A stretch of DNA of 52,367 bases from Bacteroidota bacterium. GTDB taxonomy: Bacteria > Bacteroidota > Bacteroidia > Chitinophagales > Chitinophagaceae. Below are positions 1 through 7,940 of the stretch, one piece after another. Where the stretch lies: NCBI GenBank assembly GCA_030706605.1, contig JAUZOE010000027.1, forward strand, positions 1 to 52,367. Direction: 5' to 3'. The position numbers and the translations under genes were made by a program. Each line of letters opens with the position of its first letter. Position 1 is the stretch's first letter. The notes beneath the pieces are model-generated. The model was not told the DNA's origin. It saw only the letters and a program-made list of their open reading frames with translations, and did no database searches.

Positions 1-82
1 TTACTCCATATTTTTTTGATAGTACCCGATAACCAGCTTCTCCTAATAAATACTCATTGATGATCTCTTGCTTGTTGTCCAT
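1..82 (-). CDS. Partial transposase OrfA-like, IS3-type (N-terminus only)
   Basis: The first 27 codons of a leftward ORF begin with ATG at 80-82 and run off the window edge. The peptide reads MDNKQEIINEYLLGEAGYRV and continues LSKKYGV. The LGEAGYRVLSKKYGV stretch resembles the first helix-turn-helix of IS3-family OrfA proteins, which bind the element's terminal repeats. The upstream sequence also looks like an insertion-sequence end. Only the N-terminus is visible, so family is tentative and integrity unknown. Confidence 0.5.
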   Translation of the reverse strand, partial: MDNKQEIINEYLLGEAGYRVLSKKYGV

Positions 83-98
83 GATTTACATTTTTATG

Positions 99-125
99 TG
101 TAAACCTATTTCAGGACAAGACACA
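99..125 (-). mobile_element. Probable terminal inverted repeat of the IS3-type element
   Basis: Read on the minus strand from 125, the sequence is TGTGTCTTGTCCTGAAATAG followed by GTTTACA. It begins with TG as IS3-family ends do and lies 17 bases upstream of the transposase start. This would be the element's outer end. The partner repeat is outside the window, so the call rests on position and the TG start. Confidence 0.4.
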
Positions 126-297
126 ACTTTATTTCTCAGCCATATCTCACGCACTAGTCCGAAAAAAATTATTACCTCCATGGCTGTTTGGCAAAGTAGC
201 CGTCTTGTTAATGTTAACAGATAATTTAGTCATTTTGTGTGTAATATTTTACCAATGTTAGTAGCGATGATTTAGATTTACTTTCAAATAATTTTAT

Positions 298-819
298 ATG
301 GAAGAAATAGAAGTTCCGACTGAGCATTTGCATGAAACAATTGAAGAGAAAGTGGAAGAGGCTATCAAAGCGAATGAAAAAGGATGGTCAATGTACGTGG
401 CTATTTCCACTGCATTGATAGCTGTGTTGGCGGCTATATCTGCGTTGCTGGCCGGGCATCATGCTGACGAGGCAGTGATAGAGCAGATAAAAGCATCTGA
501 CCAGTGGGCGTATTACCAGGCGAAAGGAATTAAGGCAGAGATAATGGCATTGGGTGTAGCGGAAGGAAAAGTAGACCAATCGAAAGTAGACAAGTATAAA
601 ACCGACCAGGCAGATATTTCTGCTAAAGCAAAAGAGCATGAACAAGAATCAGAACTTCATTCAGAAAAGCATAAACAACTTTCAAGGGCGGTAACTTTTT
701 TCCAAATTGCTATCGCCATATCGGCCATTGCCATCTTAACAAGGCGAAAGCGATTATGGTATGGTAGTTTACTACTCGCATCAGGAGGTATTGTTTTTTT
801 TATAACGGGACTTTTATAG
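298..819 (+). CDS. DUF4337 domain-containing membrane protein
   Basis: A 173-residue protein resembling the DUF4337 family, whose biochemical role is unknown. The N-terminus (about 1-30) is acidic and charged. A hydrophobic segment at about 32-52 is followed by a long soluble, probably coiled-coil stretch rich in Lys, Glu and Gln (about 55-130). Two hydrophobic segments close the protein at about 132-147 and 152-172. This gives three predicted membrane segments with a helical domain between the first and second. The gene stands alone next to the IS3-type end, with no good -7 element seen upstream. Family call is fairly sure; function is not known. Confidence 0.75.
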   Translation: MEEIEVPTEHLHETIEEKVEEAIKANEKGWSMYVAISTALIAVLAAISALLAGHHADEAVIEQIKASDQWAYYQAKGIKAEIMALGVAEGKVDQSKVDKYKTDQADISAKAKEHEQESELHSEKHKQLSRAVTFFQIAIAISAIAILTRRKRLWYGSLLLASGGIVFFITGLL

Positions 820-853
820 TACAGCAACTATTCTTAAATATTATTTCTCAGCA

Positions 854-967
854 ATGGCTTACGCAGCGGACGTTGCTATGAAAAAAGTAAACAGAGCGGA
901 ATTCATTACTAACAAAGGATTTGAAATTAAAATACCTGACTCTGGAAAATCATTTTTTATTGGTTGA
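854..967 (+). pseudogene. Possible small ORF or TGA-interrupted remnant
   Basis: ATG at 854 opens a 37-codon frame ending with TGA at 965-967. The same frame stays open after the TGA to a TAA at 1088-1090, overlapping the start of the next gene. The joined text (ending of the first part KIPDSGKSFFIG, then MSIGSFLMEINRFGDDYLK in the second) has protein-like composition. It may be a small gene broken by one stop, or chance. No family recognised. Confidence 0.2.
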
Positions 968-1061
968 ACAACTTTTTATAATATTGGCAATCCTGCCATG
1001 AGCATTGGATCATTTCTAATGGAGATCAATCGCTTCGGGGACGACTATTTAAAAATATTAT

Positions 1062-2117
1062 ATGATTTCACATTTCGAAGCTACTCTTAACTCCCTTTCC
1101 ATTCATCAATCAGGCAATAAATTACTGGATGAAAAATATAAATTATCGGCCCGGCCATTTAGGATAGAAGATGAAACGCTAAGCCAATTATTATTGCAAT
1201 ATTTTTTAGCGCCTTTCGAAAAAGTGAATGAGCTTTACCGGCTCTCGCATCCTTCCAATGATTTGCAGTTGAATGAAGTGTACCATTTCGCAGAAATGAT
1301 TTTTAATAACCCGGAAACCTTACATGAAAATTCAGAACAAATAACCAGGCATTTATATGATGTATCTAACCATCCCAAAATAAAATCCGGAGAGCTGTAT
1401 GTAGTTCATTTTACCGGGATACAGTTAGAAGGTGAGCTGTTTGATGCACTGGGTATTTTTAAATCCGAATCAAAAGAAAGCTACTTAAAAGTATATCCTG
1501 ATAACGATGGATTCGGGATACAATATGAACAGGAGGCTATCAATATTAAAAAACTTGATAAAGGTTGCCTGGTTTTTAATACCGAAAAAGAAGAAGGTTA
1601 CAAAGTGGCAGTGATAGACCATACCAACAAAGGAACCGAAGCTGTTTATTGGGTAGATGAATTTTTAAAACTGACCATACTTAACAATAGTTATAATCAA
1701 ACGCATAATGCGCTGGGCATTTACAAAAATTTTGTTACTGAAAAGCTGGATGAAATATATGACATTACCAAAGCGCAGAAGATAGATATGCTGAACCGGT
1801 CGATGAATTATTTTAAAGAAAAAGAAGAGTTTGATATCAATGAGTTTTCGAATGAAGTTATCGGTGATCCCAAAGGAATCAATTCCTTTAAGGAATACAA
1901 ACAGAATTATGAAAAAGAATATGAAACAGAGATTGGCGACAACTTCTCCATATCAATACAGGCCATAAAAAAACAAGCAAGGAATTATAAAAGTATCTTA
2001 AAACTGGATAAAAATTTTCACATCTATATTCACGGGAACAATGAATTAATAGAGAAAGGGTTTGATGAAAAAAAGAACATGAATTACTATAAAGTTTATT
2101 TTAGAGAAGAGAATTAA
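1062..2117 (+). CDS. Nucleoid-associated protein, NdpA/YejK family
   Basis: A 351-residue soluble protein resembling the 37-kDa nucleoid-associated (YejK/NdpA) family, about the usual length. Members associate with the nucleoid; the molecular role is poorly defined. The N-terminal half contains an early VVHFTGIQLEG strand region, and the C-terminal half is highly charged (many Lys and Glu) with EFSNEVIGDPKGINSFK typical of the central part of this family. No signal peptide or membrane segment is present. The gene stands alone, 242 bases after the DUF4337 gene. In Bacteroidota such genes are often accessory. Assignment is from overall resemblance, not a catalytic motif. Confidence 0.7.
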   Translation: MISHFEATLNSLSIHQSGNKLLDEKYKLSARPFRIEDETLSQLLLQYFLAPFEKVNELYRLSHPSNDLQLNEVYHFAEMIFNNPETLHENSEQITRHLYDVSNHPKIKSGELYVVHFTGIQLEGELFDALGIFKSESKESYLKVYPDNDGFGIQYEQEAINIKKLDKGCLVFNTEKEEGYKVAVIDHTNKGTEAVYWVDEFLKLTILNNSYNQTHNALGIYKNFVTEKLDEIYDITKAQKIDMLNRSMNYFKEKEEFDINEFSNEVIGDPKGINSFKEYKQNYEKEYETEIGDNFSISIQAIKKQARNYKSILKLDKNFHIYIHGNNELIEKGFDEKKNMNYYKVYFREEN

Positions 2118-2203
2118 TTCATTGATTTTTCTTAAAGAATAAGGCCCATAGCCGATGCAGATGACATTATTGGGACTTGCAATCAATTACGAAGGCTGCA
2201 TCA

Positions 2204-2896
2204 TCACGACCTGTTGTACACTTTTATCACAGGCTCCCTTAAGCTAACGGCTTCATCGCTTGCATAAAAATAAATCACATCAGCAATCTGGGAGGGCAAT
2301 ACCCAGGTGCCGAAATCGGACTCTGGCATTGATTTACGGTTGGGCGGCGTATCAATGGTACTGGGTACTATTACACTTACTACCACATTTTTATTTTTGG
2401 CTTCTGTATTCATCAACTCGGCCAAACGGAATATAAGTGATTTGGATAAAGAGTAGGCAGTTACTCCTTTTGCGTTGGAAGCATCTAGCCCGGCACGGGA
2501 ACCAATTAAGAAAATACGTCCTTTATTTTGCTTCATCATTTGCGTAAATACCGGCCTGGCTATATTATAGGCTGTTTCAAAATTCAGTTGGTATTGGCTG
2601 TAGATATCGCTTGTTTTTGTGCCGGCGATATCGCTCATAGCAAAACCGCCCGCAGTTAATACCGCCACATCAATTATTTCATTTTTTGCGATAACTCCCT
2701 CTACAAATTGCTTACAATCGTCTTCGTGCAATAAATTCAGTTCAGTTTCTTCTACATTTTTTTCTTTGTAATTTTTCCGTTCGTCGTTATTGAGAATGGT
2801 TCCGATAACATGGTAATCCTTGTCAATAAATTTTTTTACTACCGCCTGTCCCAGGTTACCGGAGGCCCCTGTTATGATTGCTACTTTTTTCAACAT
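2204..2896 (-). CDS. Short-chain dehydrogenase/reductase (SDR) family oxidoreductase
   Basis: A 230-residue classical SDR of normal length. The NAD(P)-binding motif TGASGNLG is at residues 9-16, the strand-4 motif appears as TAGG at 81-84, and the active site consists of Ser133 with Tyr148-x3-Lys152 (YSLSK). The catalytic set is therefore complete. Substrate cannot be told from sequence; these enzymes reduce carbonyls or oxidise alcohols with NAD(P)H. It is divergent from the glycosyltransferase gene at 3082, and a strong-looking promoter lies at 2917-2946, giving a leader of about 15 bases. It is probably monocistronic. Confidence 0.85.
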   Translation of the reverse strand: MLKKVAIITGASGNLGQAVVKKFIDKDYHVIGTILNNDERKNYKEKNVEETELNLLHEDDCKQFVEGVIAKNEIIDVAVLTAGGFAMSDIAGTKTSDIYSQYQLNFETAYNIARPVFTQMMKQNKGRIFLIGSRAGLDASNAKGVTAYSLSKSLIFRLAELMNTEAKNKNVVVSVIVPSTIDTPPNRKSMPESDFGTWVLPSQIADVIYFYASDEAVSLREPVIKVYNRS

Positions 2897-2916
2897 TTTT
2901 GTATTTATAGTTATTG

Positions 2917-2946
2917 CAAATTTATTCTATTAAATTTTTTATTCAA
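2917..2946 (-). promoter_or_regulatory. Bacteroidota-type promoter of the SDR gene
   Basis: On the minus strand, TTG at 2944-2946 is followed by a 19-base spacer and TAAATTTG at 2917-2924. This matches -33 TTG and -7 TAnnTTTG. Transcription would start near 2911, about 15 bases before the ATG at 2896. Confidence 0.6.
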
Positions 2947-3001
2947 CATTCTTATTTAGCATCAAAAACCTGTTTCATTTTTTACGAACACAAATTGGAT
3001 G

Positions 3002-3009
3002 TAAATTTG
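3002..3009 (+). promoter_or_regulatory. -7 element upstream of the GT2 gene
   Basis: TAAATTTG matches TAnnTTTG, 73 bases before the proposed TTG start. No TTG is found at the expected -33 position, so this is a partial match and could occur by chance in AT-rich DNA. Confidence 0.35.
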
Positions 3010-3081
3010 TACGAATTTATTTCTTTACTCTTTTTTAAAAAAGAGATGGTAAAGAATGAAATCTAAAATAAAAAATTTGCT

Positions 3082-3714
3082 TTGCCTTTTTTCTCTGTAA
3101 TTATAACCACCTACAACAGGGCTGCTCTTTTAAAAAGAGCCCTGGATTCTTTGCTCAGTCAGACAGAAACAGATTGGGAAGCAATTATTATAGATGACGG
3201 AAGTACTGATGACACTGAATTAGCGGTATTTCCTTATTTAGAAACGGGGAGTAACATTCAATACATTAAGCAAAAGAACGCAGGTTATTCGAGTTCAAAA
3301 AACACAGGGATTTTTTTATCAAAAGGAAAATTTATCACTTTTTTAGATTCGGATGATGAATACAGCCCCACACATCTTGAAACGAGAAAAGCGATATTAG
3401 TAAACCACCCTGAAGTCCGGTTTTTGCATGGTGGAGTTAAAGTGACAGGAAGCCAGTATGTGCCGGACAGGTTTGATTTTAACAAAATGGTTCTTTTGTC
3501 GGACTGCGTAATTGGAGGAACTTTTTTTATGAAAAGAGACTTAGCTGTGGATTTCAATGGTTTTAAACAAATGCCATTGGGAAGCGACGGGGATTTTTTT
3601 GACAGAATCAATAACGCAGGAGTTACTATCATGAAAACCCAGGCCCCTACATACATTTATCATCATGAAACTGCTGATTCCATTACCAATAAATTAATGT
3701 TGAAATGCGGGTAA
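3082..3714 (+). CDS. Glycosyltransferase family 2 protein (short)
   Basis: A 210-residue GT-A fold glycosyltransferase. The N-terminal strand FFSVIITTYNRA (3-14), the nucleotide-sugar motif IIDDGSTDD (36-44) and the metal-binding LDSDDE (88-93) are intact. It should transfer a sugar from a nucleotide donor, probably in surface glycan synthesis; acceptor unknown. It is shorter than most family members (about 250-330), lacking C-terminal length. The only in-frame start is TTG at 3082: an in-frame ATG at 3046 is cut off by TAA at 3064. A second ATG at 3056 gives a 14-codon ORF in another frame that overlaps the start. The N-terminus from TTG fits the family, so I keep it. Confidence 0.75.
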   Translation: MPFFSVIITTYNRAALLKRALDSLLSQTETDWEAIIIDDGSTDDTELAVFPYLETGSNIQYIKQKNAGYSSSKNTGIFLSKGKFITFLDSDDEYSPTHLETRKAILVNHPEVRFLHGGVKVTGSQYVPDRFDFNKMVLLSDCVIGGTFFMKRDLAVDFNGFKQMPLGSDGDFFDRINNAGVTIMKTQAPTYIYHHETADSITNKLMLKCG

Positions 3715-3789
3715 TTCCCCATCTCTGCTCAGGAAGAAAAAATAATCTAAATTGTATCTTGTACGTTTTTTAATTATACACAAATCTCA

Positions 3790-4470
3790 ATGGAACACCC
3801 ACTTGATTTTCCCGCATGGAATGCTTTAATTTCGAGAAATAAGAATCTGTCAGAAGGTAATGAACGCGTAAAATACTTCCATGAAGAGGTAGCTCCTTTT
3901 GTTGGAATGTCTGAATTGAGTCCTGATGAATTTGAACTCCTTTACTATCTCATTCCTCTTAAAAGAAGAATGGTAATTATTATTTCAAAAGAAATTGAAA
4001 TACCCAAACAATGGACGCTGACAGAACACATAAAAGCATTGCAAATGGTATATACACAAGATGCCCCGCCGGGTAATGCTTCAGCAGAAATTATTCAATT
4101 GCAAAATAAAGATGTGCCTCAAATGCTTGACCTGACTGCAATAACTCATCCGGGTCCTTTTTTGAAAAGGACTATTGAATTTGGTAACTATGAAGGTATT
4201 TTTGAAAATGGCAATTTAATTTCCATGGCCGGAGAAAGAATGCATCCGGGCCAATATGTTGAGATCAGCGCTGTGTGTACGCATCCCGATCATCTTGGCA
4301 AAGGCTATGCGAGTCAGCTCATTCAAAGCCAGGTACGCAGGATAAAAGCCTCATCCGGCGTTCCTTTCCTTCATGTAAAAGATGACAACTTACCAGCAAT
4401 TGGTCTTTATAAGAAATTAGGCTTTGAAGTAAGAAAACAAATGAATATTTATGTTTTCCGCAAGGACTGA
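3790..4470 (+). CDS. GNAT family N-acetyltransferase
   Basis: A 226-residue protein with a GNAT domain in its C-terminal half (about 95-224), FR47-like in style. The acetyl-CoA pyrophosphate-binding motif is visible as CTHPDHLGKGYASQL, fitting the Q/RxxGxG/A pattern with LGKGYA, and the closing GLYKKLGFE is typical of the last helix and strand. The N-terminal half (1-95) is a less conserved extension. It would acetylate an amine using acetyl-CoA; the substrate is not predictable. Lies after the GT2 gene with a 75-base gap, so probably separately expressed. Confidence 0.8.
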   Translation: MEHPLDFPAWNALISRNKNLSEGNERVKYFHEEVAPFVGMSELSPDEFELLYYLIPLKRRMVIIISKEIEIPKQWTLTEHIKALQMVYTQDAPPGNASAEIIQLQNKDVPQMLDLTAITHPGPFLKRTIEFGNYEGIFENGNLISMAGERMHPGQYVEISAVCTHPDHLGKGYASQLIQSQVRRIKASSGVPFLHVKDDNLPAIGLYKKLGFEVRKQMNIYVFRKD

Positions 4471-4581
4471 TTGATACGGCCCAGGCTGTGTTGATATTGG
4501 AGAAGCCACCTACGAAAAAAATACTTGAAAAGATTTTTGAGAAGTTCATTTATCAAAAGTTGCAGCTAATTTTGGTGAATG

Positions 4582-6681
4582 TTATCGAGGTTCAGTTATG
4601 ATTCTGCTATTATTATTGTCATTTAAAAAAAATCTTACTGGTTGAATCACCAAAGAATTTACCGCATGACCGTTTTGTTCTCCAGGAATCCATTTCGGAC
4701 CTTGCTTTATAGCGTTCACAGATACATCTGCCAATTTTGATCCTTGTTTGTCAACGGCTTCTACATCGCTTATTTTTCCATCCTTGCTTACGGTAAAGCG
4801 TACTCTACAAACTCCGAGACTGTATTTATCCGCTATTAATTCGTTTCCATTTTTTTGAATGGCACGTGTAATATATTTTAGCCATGCAGAATTACCGCCT
4901 GGAAAACTGGCAGGTTGTTCCAGTTTGGTAAAAATCGCTTTTGGCTCGTTTGATGTATTTACGCGGCCTGATTGATTGGATTTTTGGCTATTGGTTGAAG
5001 GAGCATTCTTCTCAGGATTGCTTAAGGTTACCGGCTGTAACCTATAAGCCGCAACTGTATGACCATTTTGTGTGGCAGGTATCCATTTAGGTCCTTTACG
5101 GACAGCCTCCACAGCAGTTTTTGCTAATTGGGAACCTTTCATGGTGGTAGCTTCTACATTACTTACACTGCCATCAGTATTAACAATAAACTTTACGAGG
5201 CAGGTGCCAAAATCTTTCTCTGTAAATTTTTCCTGAGCTTTTATGATTTGTCTTATAATATATTTTAACCAGGCTTCGTGACCACCAGGGAATTCTGCTT
5301 CATTTTCTACTTTTGTAAAAACTTTGTCAGGGATTGTATCTAACGGTGTATTTTGAGTAATTCTGGACAAGATGCCTTGCTTTTCAGCTTCCTTTTTTGT
5401 AATAGATTCGGTATGGCCATTACTATAAGCGATATCTACTTTATCATTAATTAGAGGAAATGTTACAGATGTGGCGCTTGGTGGCGGCGGTGGCGGTACC
5501 GGCGCATTTGGCGGAAGATGAGCTGGTGATGGCGGGGAAACAATTCCTCGTTTATCTGCTTCCTGTTTCGAGATCATTTCCGAGGTACCATCTTCATAAG
5601 TTACTTTGGTTACAGGTTCCGTTACCTTAATGTTTTTCGATTTTGATTGAACTTCCATGCTTCTTACCTTTTTACCATTATAATTATAATTCATTGGAAA
5701 AGTGGTATCCATACCTCTGGGCATTGATTCAGGTAATCCAATATTTTTTAAAATCATTTCGCCGAGGATTGGTTTTGCCTCAGTATAATTTATCTTATTG
5801 ACCGTTTTTACTTTAAGTGTAAAGGCAAAAAATACAAGTGCTGTCAAAGGCAAAACCAACAACCTGCTTACATAATTTACTTTTGGATTTTTATTTTTGC
5901 TAAGCATGAGTAACCTCCTTTTTAAGGGTGAATAAAAAAAGTTATTGGTGAGTGAAAAGCTTTGTCCGGGATAAACAGTTTGCAACACCATTTCTGCAAA
6001 AGAGTTGATATCACTGTCTTCCAAGGCGTCCTTATCGGCAATAAATTCGTGAATCATGTACAGTTCTTTTCGAATCAGCCAAAAGAAAGGATTGATCCAG
6101 AAAAATATCAAAACAATATTCATGAAAACTTTATCGTACGAATGTTTCTCTTTTACGTGCGCTATTTCATGATTAAAAATTTGTTGTCCGGGCTTTGAAT
6201 TGAGCTCAATTGCGTTATTCCAAAAAATGGATTTAAAAAATGAAAAGGGTGTTCCTTTTGCATTCGTGTTAATAAAACTGATATCGTCAAATTTGGTTGC
6301 AGGATATTTTTTCTTCAGTCTTTTAATTTTAATTAAAGAAAGAAAAAAGACAAATAAGAAAGCCGCACAAACTAATAAGTAAGTTGCTACCGTAACATTT
6401 TCAGTAGTAAGTTGAAAACTGCTGTTCCGGCTATATTCTATTACTGCTTCATCGCCATAACTGATGGTTTGCAATATTTGAACTACGGTTCCTTTCTGTT
6501 CACCGAAAGAAAATATATTAATTTTCATTACAGGAACTATTAATGAAATTACTATGGTAGCAAGCAGATAAAACCGGTTCCACCGATGGAACGCTTTATT
6601 TCTTAATGCTATATAATAGTACCCGAAAAGGATTCCAGAACAAATAGTTACTTTCAATAAGTACCATGCAAAGGTGATCAT
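4582..6681 (-). CDS. BlaR1-type M56 membrane peptidase with two TonB C-terminal-like domains
   Basis: A 699-residue fusion. Residues 1-290 form an M56/BlaR1 membrane module: hydrophobic segments near 2-22, 36-55, 98-118, 186-205 and 272-290, zinc motif HEIAH at 171-175, and a second HE at 211-212 likely giving the third ligand. In the known pathway such proteins cleave BlaI-type repressors on sensing an envelope signal. No beta-lactam-binding domain is seen. Instead two copies of a 23-residue repeat (358-380 and 415-437; core ITKKEAEKQGI) flank a proline run (396-401), followed by two TonB-C-like units (about 454-553 and 583-684), each with FPGG near its start and GPKWIP. It follows blaI by 16 bases, so the two form an operon. 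Sensor input unknown. Confidence 0.85.
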   Translation of the reverse strand: MITFAWYLLKVTICSGILFGYYYIALRNKAFHRWNRFYLLATIVISLIVPVMKINIFSFGEQKGTVVQILQTISYGDEAVIEYSRNSSFQLTTENVTVATYLLVCAAFLFVFFLSLIKIKRLKKKYPATKFDDISFINTNAKGTPFSFFKSIFWNNAIELNSKPGQQIFNHEIAHVKEKHSYDKVFMNIVLIFFWINPFFWLIRKELYMIHEFIADKDALEDSDINSFAEMVLQTVYPGQSFSLTNNFFYSPLKRRLLMLSKNKNPKVNYVSRLLVLPLTALVFFAFTLKVKTVNKINYTEAKPILGEMILKNIGLPESMPRGMDTTFPMNYNYNGKKVRSMEVQSKSKNIKVTEPVTKVTYEDGTSEMISKQEADKRGIVSPPSPAHLPPNAPVPPPPPPSATSVTFPLINDKVDIAYSNGHTESITKKEAEKQGILSRITQNTPLDTIPDKVFTKVENEAEFPGGHEAWLKYIIRQIIKAQEKFTEKDFGTCLVKFIVNTDGSVSNVEATTMKGSQLAKTAVEAVRKGPKWIPATQNGHTVAAYRLQPVTLSNPEKNAPSTNSQKSNQSGRVNTSNEPKAIFTKLEQPASFPGGNSAWLKYITRAIQKNGNELIADKYSLGVCRVRFTVSKDGKISDVEAVDKQGSKLADVSVNAIKQGPKWIPGEQNGHAVNSLVIQPVRFFLNDNNNSRIITEPR

Positions 6682-6697
6682 GATCGTTTGGTTTAAG

Positions 6698-7057
6698 TTA
6701 TTTACCTTTTTTTAATTGTTTAAGCAGCAACTCCAATTCTTCAATACTCAGGTTATTTTCCTTTACCATGGAAGAAACTACATTACTAAAAGAACCTTCG
6801 AAATATTTTTTTACCAGGCTCTTTACCCTTCCTTTTGAATAAATTTCTTTGCTTACCAGAGGATAATATCTATGGGTTCTTCCAAATACTTCGATACCCA
6901 CAAATTCTTTTTCGACCAAAATCTTAACAATGGTGGCTACCGTGTTTTGATGTGGCTTTGGATCAGGTATTTCATGAAGTATATCACGTAGAAAGGCATT
7001 TTCAAGCTTCCATATTACCTGCATTATTTCTTCTTCGGCTTTTGTTAAGGTCTTCAT
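6698..7057 (-). CDS. BlaI/MecI/CopY-family transcriptional repressor
   Basis: A winged-helix repressor of about 119 residues from the chosen start. The first half has the BlaI signature (LTKAEEEIMQVIWKLE, then PHQNTVATIVKILVEKE), corresponding to the recognition helix and wing; the C-terminus is a dimerisation helix region. A longer start at 7078 is possible, but the promoter places transcription start near 7078, so the internal ATG at 7055-7057 (MKTLTKAEEE) is more plausible and matches family length. It represses its own operon with the BlaR1-type gene and is inactivated by proteolysis in known systems. A perfect palindrome upstream is the likely operator. Confidence 0.85.
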   Translation of the reverse strand: MKTLTKAEEEIMQVIWKLENAFLRDILHEIPDPKPHQNTVATIVKILVEKEFVGIEVFGRTHRYYPLVSKEIYSKGRVKSLVKKYFEGSFSNVVSSMVKENNLSIEELELLLKQLKKGK

Positions 7058-7083
7058 TGATGATTGTTTTATTTTCATAAGAT

Positions 7084-7113
7084 CAAAGTTAAACTAATTA
7101 TTTAGTTTAACAA
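7084..7113 (-). promoter_or_regulatory. Promoter of blaI-blaR1 operon
   Basis: On the minus strand, TTG (7111-7113), a 19-base spacer and TAACTTTG (7084-7091) form a full Bacteroidota -33/-7 promoter. Transcription should start near 7078, leaving about 20 bases before the ATG at 7057. The spacer is occupied by the operator palindrome. Confidence 0.65.
7088..7111. promoter_or_regulatory. BlaI operator (perfect 10-bp inverted repeat)
   Basis: GTTAAACTAA (7088-7097), spacer TTAT, TTAGTTTAAC (7102-7111) form a perfect inverted repeat. It overlaps both promoter elements of blaI, as expected for autorepression by a dimeric winged-helix repressor. Similar half-sites (TTTTAGTTTT near 7120 and AAAACTAAC near 7188) continue toward ftsE. 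Confidence 0.65.
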
Positions 7114-7250
7114 CTATATTTTTAGTTTTGTTTAAAAAATATTTTTTAACAGATGAATAATATTTCTTTTAGAGAAAATATAATTATAAAACTAACTTTA
7201 CGCGATACAAATACAAATGGTAGTTTTCGAATACAAATAATTGTATAAAT

Positions 7251-7940
7251 ATGTCAGAAGCAATTGTAGAACTAAAGAATGTAAATATATACCAGGGTGA
7301 TTCCATGATTCTCGAAGATGTGAATATTACTGTTAACCGGGGGGAGTTTGTCTATCTCGTTGGTAAAACCGGCACTGGTAAATCAAGTCTATTAAAAACT
7401 CTTTACGGCGATTTGGATTTTCACGAAGGTGAAGGCATGGTAGCGGGTTATGATCTTAGTAAACTAGACTGGAGACAAATTCCTTACCTACGCAGAAACC
7501 TGGGAGTGGTGTTCCAGGATTTTCAATTACTTACTGACAGGAATGTAAATGAAAACCTGAAATTTGTGATGAAAGCAACAGGGTGGAAAGATGAAAAATT
7601 AATGGATGAAAAAATTGCGGATGTATTGGACAAAGTAGGGTTAAAGACAAAGGGATTTAAAATGCCTTTTGAATTAAGTGGTGGCGAGCAACAGAGAATT
7701 GATATTGCCCGGGCAATGGTGAATTCTCCTAAACTGATCCTGGCTGATGAGCCCACCGGTAACCTGGATCCTGAAACCTCGGATGAAATTATGCAATTGC
7801 TTTTTAATATCTGCCGCGATTACAACACCTCCATCATTATGGCTACTCACGATTATCCGGTCATCAATAAATTCCCGGCGCGAACCATAAAAACAGAGAG
7901 AGGGAAAGTTTGGGATAATGCCTCTATAGCCACTTCATAA
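7251..7940 (+). CDS. ftsE: FtsE-like cell-division ABC transporter ATP-binding protein
   Basis: A 229-residue ABC ATPase of FtsE type. Walker A is GKTGTGKS (38-45), the signature is LSGGEQQR, and Walker B with D-loop is [15 protein letters not shown]-loop FQDFQLL is also clear. FtsE pairs with the membrane protein FtsX to regulate peptidoglycan hydrolases at the division site. No ftsX is adjacent, which is seen in many Bacteroidota. The last 17 bases overlap the convergent glycosyltransferase gene. Lolafamily LolD-type ATPases are close relatives, so a lipoprotein or other MacB-like role remains possible, but the length and lone gene fit FtsE better. Confidence 0.75.
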   Translation: MSEAIVELKNVNIYQGDSMILEDVNITVNRGEFVYLVGKTGTGKSSLLKTLYGDLDFHEGEGMVAGYDLSKLDWRQIPYLRRNLGVVFQDFQLLTDRNVNENLKFVMKATGWKDEKLMDEKIADVLDKVGLKTKGFKMPFELSGGEQQRIDIARAMVNSPKLILADEPTGNLDPETSDEIMQLLFNICRDYNTSIIMATHDYPVINKFPARTIKTERGKVWDNASIATS

